Shown here piece after piece: positions 39,913 to 47,498 of a stretch of 54,302 nt of DNA. Source of the stretch: Candidatus Dormiibacterota bacterium (GTDB taxonomy: Bacteria; Chloroflexota; Dormibacteria; Dormibacterales; Dormibacteraceae). The position numbers were made by a program, and so were the translations under genes. Where the stretch lies: contig PLYZ01000012.1 in the NCBI GenBank assembly GCA_003151935.1, positions 36,889 through 91,190 of the forward strand, written 5' to 3'. The notes under the pieces are model-generated. The model was given only the letters and a program-made list of their open reading frames with translations. It searched no databases and was not told the origin of the DNA. Each line of letters starts with the position of its first letter. The first letter of the stretch is position 1.

Positions 39913-41373
39913 GACTTGATCGGGCTTCTTGAGGGTGATGCGGATCGGCAACTCCCACACCCAACCGTCGTGGGCCACTTTGCGAGCGACCACGTTCATC
40001 TGCTTTTTCGCCTCCCACAACGAGCCGCGACCGATGCCCTGAGTCTTGGCCTTGGCCTCGACTTCCGTTGACGCCACACCGCCGTCCGCCAGGAGATCAC
40101 TCAAGAACTCCTGTGCTCGCACCGTGGCTCGTGGCGACTCTTGCTTCTTGACCCCAACCAGGTCGTCAGCCGTGATCTCCACCTCATGCAGCCAGTGGAC
40201 CCGTCCTATCGAGTCGTTGACCGAGGCGACGAACACTTCCTCTATCTCGAAGGACAGCGATATCGGCTTCTTGCTGATGTTGGACTTGAGCGCTGCGAGC
40301 ACCCGCACGTCTGGGTCGTCTGGGTGAGGTGCGACCAAGAATCCGATGCGAGCCGCAGCCAGAATGGCGATGCTGTCCGAAAGCCGGTACATGGCTTGCT
40401 GGCCTTCGGTCTTGTTGAGGTGGACGACGACGATCAGCGCGAGTTGCGTCCCTCGGAGGCTTTCGACCAGCGGGTCGAGCACGGCTCGGATGTCCTGCGC
40501 TCGCCACGCGTTGATCTTGCCGCTGCCAGCCCCCAGGTAGGACGACAGGGGGTCGATGACCAGCACGCTGGCGCCGACTTGTACCGCTGTCTGGACCAGC
40601 AATTGGGCGTGATCCACTAGATTCACGCGCTTGCCGTCGAGCATGATTCCGACCAGGCCGACTCTTGAGACATCTGCGCCGGCAGCTTCGAGCCGTGGCT
40701 TGACTGTGTCCTCGGGATCGTCCTCTCCTGTCAGCAGCAATACTCGGCCTCCCGGGCACGGCTCACCGTCCGGCCACGCCGTGCCGGTAGACACGCGCAT
40801 CGCGGTGTCGATCCCCAGCAAGCCCTTACCTAGGCCCGGATCACCACCGATCAGAGTCAGCTTCCCTCGCGCGATGCGGCCCTTCCACATCCATTGAATC
40901 GGTTTCGCCGTGATCTTCTCCGCCCACGTCACAGATATCGGTGGGTCATCGCCCGTGCGGATCTCGCCGGTGCTGCTCGGGGCCGCCCCGCTACGGCTGA
41001 TCGTCGGCGGTTGAACCGTGTGTGGGTTCTTACGTCCCGCGTTCCAGCCGGACTCGATAGTGCGGGCGACCGTCTCCGCGCCGTCGTCCGGGTCGTCGAT
41101 CAGCCCGTTGGTAGTCGCCGCCTGCAGGAGCTTCAAGCGGTATAGCTCCTCATCCAGTTCGGCACCGTCTACCCACGTGCCGATTCCCCATGCCACCTGG
41201 TTAAGGACGATATTTCGCTCACCTTTCGCTGCATGTCCGAGGCGCTCAAGCATCGCCTCGAAGTACTTGTCCGAGGGTTTGCTCCAGTGAGGACACTTCG
41301 GACACTCTTTCTGCGTCCGCTCCTCGCGCAAGGCTTCCAGAATGTCGTTCGGGGCGTTTGGGAATTCCATCAC
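39904..41373 (-). CDS. RepA-like AAA/RecA-fold replication ATPase
   Basis: A 489-residue protein. The core (about 150-380) is a RecA-fold ATPase of the RepA hexameric helicase type: Walker A GGDPGLGKGLL (176-186), LLLTGEDDPEDTVKPRLEAAG, and Walker B VLVIDPLSSYLG (270-281), then VVVHLNKTEG. The N-terminus has a CPKC motif; the C-terminus (about 425-485) resembles a winged helix and could bind the iterons. Start ATG 41373 or 41370, overlapping the primase stop. It forms the replication module with the primase-polymerase gene. Confidence 0.87.
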   Translation of the reverse strand: MMEFPNAPNDILEALREERTQKECPKCPHWSKPSDKYFEAMLERLGHAAKGERNIVLNQVAWGIGTWVDGAELDEELYRLKLLQAATTNGLIDDPDDGAETVARTIESGWNAGRKNPHTVQPPTISRSGAAPSSTGEIRTGDDPPISVTWAEKITAKPIQWMWKGRIARGKLTLIGGDPGLGKGLLGIDTAMRVSTGTAWPDGEPCPGGRVLLLTGEDDPEDTVKPRLEAAGADVSRVGLVGIMLDGKRVNLVDHAQLLVQTAVQVGASVLVIDPLSSYLGAGSGKINAWRAQDIRAVLDPLVESLRGTQLALIVVVHLNKTEGQQAMYRLSDSIAILAAARIGFLVAPHPDDPDVRVLAALKSNISKKPISLSFEIEEVFVASVNDSIGRVHWLHEVEITADDLVGVKKQESPRATVRAQEFLSDLLADGGVASTEVEAKAKTQGIGRGSLWEAKKQMNVVARKVAHDGWVWELPIRITLKKPDQVEA

Positions 41374-41900
41374 TCGAGCCCCTTGTAGTCGTGGTACAGC
41401 GAGTGCTTGATCTCCGACGGAGGCAGGAGGACGTAGCCTCCCTTGCCCTTGAAGTCACCGAACCAAAGGCGCTGGCATCTCTTCCCGGTCACGGCGACAT
41501 AGACGTGCAGTCCACCGCTCGGGGTACGCACACAGGGGTAGTTGGTGGGGTCGCCGAACCACTTCAAGAACGCGTCCAGGTGCGCCATTTCCACGTCGAT
41601 CACGTCGAAGACGACACCGGTCGGAGCAGCGATGTTTGCCTCTGGGGTCTTCCGCCACCACGCTTCGATCTGCTCAACGTCGGTCGTGGCGTCGAGGTAG
41701 CCATGCGAGCCTGGAAGAGGTCGCTTTGAGCCCGGGCAGATTGGGAACAAAGGCCACCTCAGTCGCTTGGCGTAGTCGAGAGCAGAATCGTGAAGTTCGG
41801 TGCTCAACGAGACCACCTCGACAGCGCCGTCCAGACCGTTTACGCTCGTAATCGATCTGTTCGACTGAGGGCGCCGTGGCTGGCGCCTTTGGTTTTTCAA
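41370..41900 (-). CDS. Bifunctional primase/polymerase domain protein
   Basis: A 176-residue protein with the prim-pol (archaeo-eukaryotic primase) fold: AKRLRWPLFPICPGSKRPLP near the start, catalytic acidic motif DVIDVE (99-104) and SGGLHVYV (128-135). It is short: only the catalytic domain is present, and the helicase part is in the next gene. Makes primers for element replication. The ATG overlaps the upstream stop (ATGA), and its stop overlaps the ATPase start. Confidence 0.85.
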   Translation of the reverse strand: MKNQRRQPRRPQSNRSITSVNGLDGAVEVVSLSTELHDSALDYAKRLRWPLFPICPGSKRPLPGSHGYLDATTDVEQIEAWWRKTPEANIAAPTGVVFDVIDVEMAHLDAFLKWFGDPTNYPCVRTPSGGLHVYVAVTGKRCQRLWFGDFKGKGGYVLLPPSEIKHSLYHDYKGLE

Positions 41901-42181
41901 GGCGAGACTTCGAGCGCCTTGCGCGCTGCCTCCCTCTCCTCACGCTTTCGGCGACGCGCGGCGAGTGTTTTCAGAAGCAGGTCGGCGTAGTACGCCTTGC
42001 GCAGAGCCTTGGCCCGGTCAATCCGCTCGCCTTCCGGCAAGACACCGCCAGGATCGACTTTGTCCAGGAACTGCTTGAAGAAAGCAGCTCGTGCTGGGCC
42101 TGTGTTGGTGCCACCCCGTGCATGGCGGATGAGGGCGGCACGTCGCGATCTAGCTGAGCGTTCCGCTGGACTAAGAGACAA
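41897..42181 (-). CDS. Small basic helical protein, first gene of the replication operon
   Basis: A 94-residue Arg/Lys-rich protein (SPAERSARSRRAALIRHARGG, and AARRRKREEREAARKALE). TTG 42181 has AAAAGGAGGG seven bases upstream, the strongest ribosome binding site of the element. It overlaps the primase start by 4 bp. Likely nucleic-acid binding; no family assigned. Confidence 0.62.
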   Translation of the reverse strand: MSLSPAERSARSRRAALIRHARGGTNTGPARAAFFKQFLDKVDPGGVLPEGERIDRAKALRKAYYADLLLKTLAARRRKREEREAARKALEVSP

Positions 42182-42328
42182 CCGATGACCCTCCTTTTCA
42201 GGTTTGGGTCCGGTTCTTCCCCCTCAGGTAAGCCTCGTGACTCCCTAAGCGACGTCGATCACGACGTCTCGAAGTTCAATATTAAACGCTGACCGGCAGT
42301 GGCGCACGGCGGTGATTTTTATAGAGAT
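42182..42328 (-). promoter_or_regulatory. Leader/promoter region of the replication operon
   Basis: A 147-bp gap between the integrase stop and the replication operon. It contains two GACGTC half-palindromes 6 bp apart around 42251-42268, a possible operator, and an AT-rich patch with TAATAT on the minus strand. A near-palindrome TATAGAGATCTATA lies next to the integrase stop. No gene is seen. Confidence 0.4.
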
Positions 42329-43285
42329 CTATAGACGATCCCCTGGGCTCAGCTGGCGGTGAGCAGCAAACGCACGCTGTCCGGCAGCACTGGACGCGTA
42401 TCTCCGCATCATCTCGAACGACTTCCATCCGCCGATGGACATGAGGTCTTCTTCTGAGCCACCGTTCCTCTTCCAGCGGTCAGCGAACGTGTGGCGCAAC
42501 AGGTGGACGAACACGCGCGACTCGATCCCTGCCTCTTTGGCGCGCGTCTTGACCATCTGGTAGATCCCGTCCCCTTGAATTGGGCCTCGCGTGCCCAACC
42601 AGAGGGCGTCCACCTTGCTGCGACGGTGCTTCGAGCGCTCACGCAGATAGCGGTCGAGTGCCTGCGTAGCCTTGACCCCGATCGGGACTGAACCTGGACG
42701 CCCGCCTTTCCGGCGTTTGATGACCAGGACTTGATTGTCGAGGTCAACGTCATCGACGGCCAGCGCGGCGAGTTCACCGCGTCGGATGCCGCAGTCGATC
42801 AGGATTCGCAGGATCGCGGTGTCGCGGCGCGACGTGAAGTCTTGCCCTTGGCATGTCTTCAGCAGCTTGTGAAAGTTCTCCTCGGATAGAACCTCAGGTG
42901 CAGCAGTCGGTGTGGTCCCCGGCCATGTGATCTTCGCGCAGGGGTTGACGGTGATCTCTCTCTCCTTGAGCCAGAAGGAGAAGAATCGGTTCAGCGCTGC
43001 GTACCGTGCGTGAACGGTTCCCGGTGCCGAAGGCTTCCTACCTGCTGCGCGGTCTCCCTCACGGAGCCACAAGAGATACTCCTCAACGTCCCGCTTGTTG
43101 ATGACCGACGGATCGACGGAGCGCTGACGATCTGACAGGAACGTGTAGAACTGACGTGCCGCCTCCATGTAGACGTCAACTGTCGTCTGGGTTCGACCGC
43201 TTGAGAGGAGGTTGATCTTGAAGGACCTCCAGGCGGTCCACCACGGATCGTCAGCGCGTTTCAGAACCGAAAGAGTTGGGGTCAT
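42329..43285 (-). CDS. int: Tyrosine site-specific integrase of the element
   Basis: A 318-residue tyrosine recombinase with an N-terminal SAM-like core-binding domain (about 12-110) and a catalytic domain. Catalytic set: Arg168 in [11 protein letters not shown], Lys in [21 protein letters not shown] (His261, Arg264), a Trp in the GGW position of the second His, and nucleophile Tyr296 in [11 protein letters not shown] 43285 overlaps the upstream small gene (ATGA). It lies about 370 bp from the right attachment site, as expected for the enzyme that inserted the element. Confidence 0.95.
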   Translation of the reverse strand: MTPTLSVLKRADDPWWTAWRSFKINLLSSGRTQTTVDVYMEAARQFYTFLSDRQRSVDPSVINKRDVEEYLLWLREGDRAAGRKPSAPGTVHARYAALNRFFSFWLKEREITVNPCAKITWPGTTPTAAPEVLSEENFHKLLKTCQGQDFTSRRDTAILRILIDCGIRRGELAALAVDDVDLDNQVLVIKRRKGGRPGSVPIGVKATQALDRYLRERSKHRRSKVDALWLGTRGPIQGDGIYQMVKTRAKEAGIESRVFVHLLRHTFADRWKRNGGSEEDLMSIGGWKSFEMMRRYASSAAGQRAFAAHRQLSPGDRL

Positions 43286-43530
43286 GCCTTCTTCCACTCC
43301 TTCCCGTCCCACCGCTGCTTCCCATCCAGGGACAGGAACCGCTCGCCATCCCAGCGTGTCCCGTCTGGCTCGACCAACTCCCGCTCGAAGATGAGATTGC
43401 CGAGCGGAAGGTTATAGGGCACTACCCGCCAGCCATCCGCCGCCAGCTTGTTTATGTTCTTCTCGATTCTGCTCGTGTTGTCACCCACCGTAAGGGCTAT
43501 GCCGTTCGCGACCTTGTATTCGTACTTCAT
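43282..43530 (-). CDS. DUF4177-like small protein coupled to the integrase
   Basis: An 82-residue protein. The first half [20 protein letters not shown], then [14 protein letters not shown], matches the short DUF4177 pattern (YEYKv...LN..G..GWE.V); the second half has repeated W-D-G motifs ([19 protein letters not shown]) as in DUF2510-like pieces. GGAGGG precedes ATG 43530. It might direct recombination direction given its place, but this is speculation. Confidence 0.65.
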   Translation of the reverse strand: MKYEYKVANGIALTVGDNTSRIEKNINKLAADGWRVVPYNLPLGNLIFERELVEPDGTRWDGERFLSLDGKQRWDGKEWKKA

Positions 43531-43553
43531 GCTCTGCTCCCTCCAAGAATTCG

Positions 43554-43606
43554 GCACAATGGATCACTCGAATTATATGCGGTGAACCGAAGGCGGGCAT
43601 TGTGCT
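43554..43606. repeat. Right-end CATTGTGC repeats, candidate integrase arm sites
   Basis: GCACAATGG (43554-43562, inverted) and CATTGTGCT (43598-43606, direct) match the repeats at the left end (33687-33721). They lie between the integrase-side small gene and the right attachment site. Confidence 0.5.
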
Positions 43607-43645
43607 AAAGACTGTGAAGGCAGTCAAATTTGAATACGGCGCCGA

Positions 43646-44452
43646 TCACATGCCGATCGGATGCCACACGGTCTTCATCTCCATGAAGGCTGTGATCAGG
43701 TACGGGCTGGCCTCGTCCGCCGTGACTTTGATCACCCGCTTCACGTTGTCGGCCGCCGCGGCCTCGGCTGCTTTGACCTCATCGAGTGTGCAGCCGGCCA
43801 CGTCGATCGCGTTCACGTCCATGTGGGCTGCCAGCCATGGCAGCAGCTCGCGGCGCTGCCCGCTGAGCACGTTGACGACTCCCGCGGGAAAGTCGCTGGT
43901 CGCGAATACTTCGGCGAGCGTCAGAGCCGGCAGCGGTCGCGACTCGGGCGCGAGCGCGACCACGACATTGCCCCCACATAGGGCCGCTGCCAGGCGGCGC
44001 ACCATGCCGGCCAGCGCCGGTTCCCCCGGCGCCACGATTCCCACCACGCCGGTCGGCTCCGGGAGCGTGAAGTTGAAGTAAGGCCCGGCGACGGGGTTGA
44101 CTGTGCCTGCGATCTGCGGCAGCTTGTCGGTCCACCCCGCGTACCAGACCAACGTCTCCACGGCCTGGTCGACCTCGCGCCGGGCCTTCGCCCCGCCGCC
44201 GAGCAGCCCGATGAACTGCGCCCCGCGGCTGTCCAGCATTTCCGCCGCCCGGTACAGGATCTGTCCACGGTTCATCGCCGTTCGCGCCGCCCATGCCGGA
44301 AATGCGGTTCGTGCTGCTCGCACCGCGTCGCGGAGGTCTTTGCGCGAGCCGCGCGGGACGTTCACGCTTCCATCCGGCCGGTATGCGCGCCCCGACTCGG
44401 AGCGGACGAACTCGCCGTTGACGAAAAGCTTGTAGGTCTTGCGAACGTCCAT
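43646..44452 (-). CDS. Short ALDH-family protein lacking the catalytic domain
   Basis: A 268-residue protein homologous to the N-terminal (NAD-binding) part of aldehyde dehydrogenases: YKLFVNGEFVRSESGRAYRP, WAARTAMNRGQILYRAAEML, GVVGIVAPGEPALAGMV. It ends around where normal enzymes have LELGGK, and has neither the general-base Glu nor the nucleophilic Cys, so it should be inactive alone. The preserved original end at 33623-33662 shows this short length is ancestral, not caused by the insertion. It may be a structural partner of the full ALDH upstream (TGATG overlap). Confidence 0.85.
   Translation of the reverse strand: MDVRKTYKLFVNGEFVRSESGRAYRPDGSVNVPRGSRKDLRDAVRAARTAFPAWAARTAMNRGQILYRAAEMLDSRGAQFIGLLGGGAKARREVDQAVETLVWYAGWTDKLPQIAGTVNPVAGPYFNFTLPEPTGVVGIVAPGEPALAGMVRRLAAALCGGNVVVALAPESRPLPALTLAEVFATSDFPAGVVNVLSGQRRELLPWLAAHMDVNAIDVAGCTLDEVKAAEAAAADNVKRVIKVTADEASPYLITAFMEMKTVWHPIGM
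43653..43685. repeat. Right attachment site of the integrated element
   Basis: Partner of 33630-33662, with 32 of 33 positions identical. It lies inside the short ALDH gene and, with the next few element bases, supplies its last codons MEMKTVWHPIGM and a new TGA at 43646-43648. The insertion thus changes only the last residue (Val to Met). Confidence 0.85.
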
Positions 44453-45924
44453 CAGTTCAAATCCAGGTACGCCGCGAGGCCATGTATGCCGCCCTCGCGG
44501 CCGAACCCCGATTCCTTGTAGCCGCCAAACGGAGACGTGGGGTCGAAGCGGTTGAACGTGTTCGCCCATACGACGCCGGCCCGTAGCCGCTGCGCCATCC
44601 ACAGGATCCGCGAACCCTTGTCGGTCCAAACGCCGGCGGACAGCCCGTACGGCGTGTTGTTCGCTTTCTCCACCGCCTCGGCCGGCGTACGAAAGGTCAG
44701 CACCGAAAGCACTGGCCCGAAGATCTCTTCCCGGGCGATGCGGTACGACTGCGACACGTTGGTGAACAGCGTGGGCGGGAACCAGAACCCTCGCTCGGGA
44801 ATCCGGCACTCAGGCTGGTAGAGCTCAGCGCCCTCATCCACGCCTGAGGCGACCAGGCCCTGGATCTTCTCGAGCTGGGCGCGCGAGTTGATGGCGCCGA
44901 TGTCGGTGTTCTTGTCGAGCGGGTCTCCCAGGCGCAGCGTCGACAGCCGGCGCTTGAGCTTCTCCATCAGGGGCTCGGCGATCGATTCCTGGACCAGAAG
45001 ACGGCTGCCTGCGCAGCACACATGTCCCTGGTTGAAGTAGATTCCGTTGACGATGCCCTCGACGGCCTGGTCGAGCGGCGCGTCCTCGAACACGATGTTG
45101 GCCGCCTTGCCGCCAAGCTCGAGGGTGAGTTTCTTGCCGGTGCCCGCCAGCGCGCGCTGGATGAGCTTTCCGACCTCGGTCGAGCCGGTGAACGCGACCT
45201 TCTTGACACCTGGATGCTCGACCACAAGCGAGCCTGTCTTGCCGGCGCCGGTGACGATGTTCACGACTCCCGGAGGGAGCTCCGCCTGCATGCAGATCTC
45301 GGCAAACACCATCGCGGATAGAGGCGTTGTCTCAGCGGGTTTGAGCACGACGGTGTTGCCCGCGGCAAGCGCCGGCGCGATCTTCCACGACAGCATCAGG
45401 AGAGGGAAGTTCCACGGAATGACCTGGCCGGCGACGCCGAGCGGGCGCGGCTTGCGGTTGGGGAAGGCCCACTCGAGCTTGTCCGCCCAACCCGCGTAAT
45501 AGAAGAAGTGGGCGGCGCTGAGCGGGATGTCGACGTCGCGCGATTCCTTGATCGGCTTGCCGCCATCCATCGTCTCCACCACAGCCAGCTCTCGCGCGCG
45601 CTCCTGGATCAGGCGCGAGATCCGGAACAGGTAGCGGGCGCGGTGCGACGGCGACAGGCGTGACCAGGAATCGAACGCGCGTCCGGCGGACTTGACCGCG
45701 CGGTCGACGTCGACCGCGTCGCCCTCGGACACTTCGGCGAGCTTTTTCTCGGTCGCCGGGTTGATGGTGGGGAATCGCTTCTTGCTGTGCGGCTCGACCA
45801 TGCGGCCGCCGATGAAATGGCCGTAGCTCGGCTGTATGCGGATGTGGTCGATCGCCTCCGGGGCGGGCGCGTACTCGAAGACCTGCTTGGCCAACTCCGC
45901 GGATTGCTTTTTGGTGATTGCCAT
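44452..45924 (-). CDS. Aldehyde dehydrogenase
   Basis: A 490-residue NAD(P)-dependent enzyme of full length. Motifs: GQVIPWNFPLLMLSWKIAPALAAGN (cofactor), FTGSTEVGKLIQ, catalytic base in LTLELGGKAANIVFEDA, nucleophile in FNQGHVCCAGSRLLVQ, and EEIFGPVLSVLTF. In this deoC operon it probably oxidises acetaldehyde released from deoxyribose-5-phosphate. ATG 45924 overlaps the deoC stop by one base (TGATG). Confidence 0.95.
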   Translation of the reverse strand: MAITKKQSAELAKQVFEYAPAPEAIDHIRIQPSYGHFIGGRMVEPHSKKRFPTINPATEKKLAEVSEGDAVDVDRAVKSAGRAFDSWSRLSPSHRARYLFRISRLIQERARELAVVETMDGGKPIKESRDVDIPLSAAHFFYYAGWADKLEWAFPNRKPRPLGVAGQVIPWNFPLLMLSWKIAPALAAGNTVVLKPAETTPLSAMVFAEICMQAELPPGVVNIVTGAGKTGSLVVEHPGVKKVAFTGSTEVGKLIQRALAGTGKKLTLELGGKAANIVFEDAPLDQAVEGIVNGIYFNQGHVCCAGSRLLVQESIAEPLMEKLKRRLSTLRLGDPLDKNTDIGAINSRAQLEKIQGLVASGVDEGAELYQPECRIPERGFWFPPTLFTNVSQSYRIAREEIFGPVLSVLTFRTPAEAVEKANNTPYGLSAGVWTDKGSRILWMAQRLRAGVVWANTFNRFDPTSPFGGYKESGFGREGGIHGLAAYLDLN

Positions 45925-46898
45925 CAGTCGATCGTGAAGTAGTCGCCGGACTGGTACACACCGGTGCGTTCCTTGTCGATCTGCATGAGCACGTCGTTGA
46001 GGAGCGTGGAGGCGCCGAGCCGGAAGAGGTCGGGGGTCATCCAGCCGGAGCCGAGGGTTTCGTACAGCACGACCAGGTACGCGATGGCCTGCTTGGAGGT
46101 GCGGATGCCGCCGGCAGCCTTGAAGCCCACCGGCCGTCCGGTCTCGCGGACGAAGTCCCGGATCGCCTCCATCATGACCAGGCTCACAGGCAGGGTCGCC
46201 GCAGGCTGCACCTTGCCGGTCGAGGTCTTGATGAAGTCGGCGCCGGCGGCCATAGCGAGAATGCTGGCGCGGCGCACAGCGTCGTAGGTGCCGAGCTCTC
46301 CGGTTTCGAGGATGACCTTCAGGTGCGCTGTGCCGCAGGCCTCTTTCACGGCCACGACCTCGTCGTAGACGCGCTGGTAATCGCCGGACAGGAACGCGCC
46401 GCGGTCGATCACCATGTCGATCTCGTGCGCGCCCGCGCGGACTGCCTCCTCCGTCTCGGCGATCTTGATCGAGGGGAAGCTCTGGCCGGACGGAAAGGCG
46501 GTCGCCACGGACGCGACTCGCACGTTGCTTCCACTCAGGTGCGCGACGGCATCCGCAACGCGTGCCGGGTACACGCAGATCGCTGCGACCGACGGGATGG
46601 TCGCGTCTCCCGGCTTCGGCCGGATCCCTTTCGCGCACAGGGCCGTCACCTTGCCCGGCGTGTCTGAGCCCTCGAGCGTGGTGAGGTCCATGCAGCGAAC
46701 GGCCAGGTCCAGCGCCCAGAGCTTCGACGCCTTCTTGATCGAGCGTTTGGCGAGCGAGGCGGCGCGCTCGTCCGCCCCGACCTCGTCCACGCTGCGCACG
46801 CCGCGCATGAGCGAACCAAGATGCGTCAGGGAGAGAGCCGTGGCCACCACAGGGATTATGCGACGGCGCTCTGCGCAGTTAGGCTGAGACGGGCACAT
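45924..46898 (-). CDS. deoC: Deoxyribose-phosphate aldolase
   Basis: An enzyme of up to 324 residues that splits 2-deoxyribose-5-phosphate to acetaldehyde and glyceraldehyde-3-phosphate. Motifs: IDMVIDRGAFLSGDY, LKVILETGEL, Schiff-base Lys in DFIKTSTGKVQPAAT and the second catalytic Lys in GFKAAGGIRTSKQA. The start is uncertain: ATG 46898 or GTG 46847 (seven bases after CATAAT). First gene of the ancestral deoC-ALDH-ALDH-hpt-add operon. Confidence 0.94.
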   Translation of the reverse strand: MCPSQPNCAERRRIIPVVATALSLTHLGSLMRGVRSVDEVGADERAASLAKRSIKKASKLWALDLAVRCMDLTTLEGSDTPGKVTALCAKGIRPKPGDATIPSVAAICVYPARVADAVAHLSGSNVRVASVATAFPSGQSFPSIKIAETEEAVRAGAHEIDMVIDRGAFLSGDYQRVYDEVVAVKEACGTAHLKVILETGELGTYDAVRRASILAMAAGADFIKTSTGKVQPAATLPVSLVMMEAIRDFVRETGRPVGFKAAGGIRTSKQAIAYLVVLYETLGSGWMTPDLFRLGASTLLNDVLMQIDKERTGVYQSGDYFTID

Positions 46899-46922
46899 GG
46901 CGACCTACGAGGAGGATGGGAC

Positions 46923-47438
46923 CTACTGATTGCCGATCAGCTCGTCCGCGAGCAGGTCCATCAAGAGTCCGTCGTGCCAGGTGCCGTCCAGTCCGCGCTC
47001 GTATCTCCGCATGACTCCGACCGGGCGGAAACCTACTTTCGAATAGCAGCGGATCGCCGCCGCATTGCCGGCGGCGGGGTCGATCACGAGGCGATGGTGG
47101 CCGCGATCGACGATGAGGTGTCTGGCCAGCGTCCGGACCGCGTCGGCGCCAAGCCCCCGGCCATGCACCGCCGGGTCGAGGTAGATGTCGATGCCCGCGT
47201 GCCTGTAATCGGGTTCGTCCTCGGCATGCCACTGGATCGCGCCGGCAACTCGACCGTCGTGCTCGACCACGAAGGTCTCAGTTCCGTCTTCGGCGAGGTC
47301 TTCGGCGACCGCGGCGGCCAGGTCTTCGCCTCCCCTCCACCACCGCAAGACCTCCGGTGTGGCGCGGATCCTGGCCAGCTCAGGGACGTCTTCAGGGCGT
47401 GCCGGTCGGAGCCTCACGTGCGCGCCCTGCAGTGTCAC
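46923..47438 (-). CDS. GNAT N-acetyltransferase (RimJ/AAC(6')-like)
   Basis: A 171-residue GNAT domain: VRLRPARPEDVPELARIRAT at the N-terminus, IDIYLDPAVHGRGLGADAVRTLARHLI (acetyl-CoA P-loop, xGRGLG) and NAAAIRCYSKVGFRPVGVMRRYERG. The layout resembles aminoglycoside 6'-acetyltransferases and RimJ-type enzymes; the substrate is not predictable. Lies 24 bp upstream of deoC on the same strand. Confidence 0.85.
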   Translation of the reverse strand: MTLQGAHVRLRPARPEDVPELARIRATPEVLRWWRGGEDLAAAVAEDLAEDGTETFVVEHDGRVAGAIQWHAEDEPDYRHAGIDIYLDPAVHGRGLGADAVRTLARHLIVDRGHHRLVIDPAAGNAAAIRCYSKVGFRPVGVMRRYERGLDGTWHDGLLMDLLADELIGNQ

Positions 47439-47498
47439 AGGGCGCCCTTCAATCTCATGGTGCGGGATACATTTTGCTAGACCAGGCGTCTCGAACCC

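Larger units (their letters stand above)
33630..43685. mobile_element. 10-kb integrative element, phage-satellite (PICI-like) type
   Basis: Bounded by 33-bp repeats (unit length 10,023 bp) in the 3' end of the short ALDH gene. The integrase lies just inside the right end. Contents: replication block (94-residue protein, primase-polymerase domain, RepA-like ATPase, iterons), a packaging-type gene (P27-like small terminase), a bS21 homologue and about a dozen small genes in ATGA-coupled strings. No capsid, tail, portal, large terminase, FtsK/TraB or relaxase gene is visible. Base composition is visibly less GC-rich than the flanks. This combination matches phage satellites in size and logic; a decayed prophage or an integrative plasmid are the alternatives. 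Confidence 0.82.

Noticed and set aside
33630-43685. Element as a complete prophage or a conjugative AICE
   Set aside because: No capsid, portal, large terminase, tail or lysis genes and no FtsK/TraB-like translocase were found.
45925-46638. Upstream extension of the ALDH frame giving a 728-residue protein
   Set aside because: The extension lies antiparallel in frame shift to deoC and is Arg-rich nonsense; the ALDH starts at 45924, overlapping the deoC stop.
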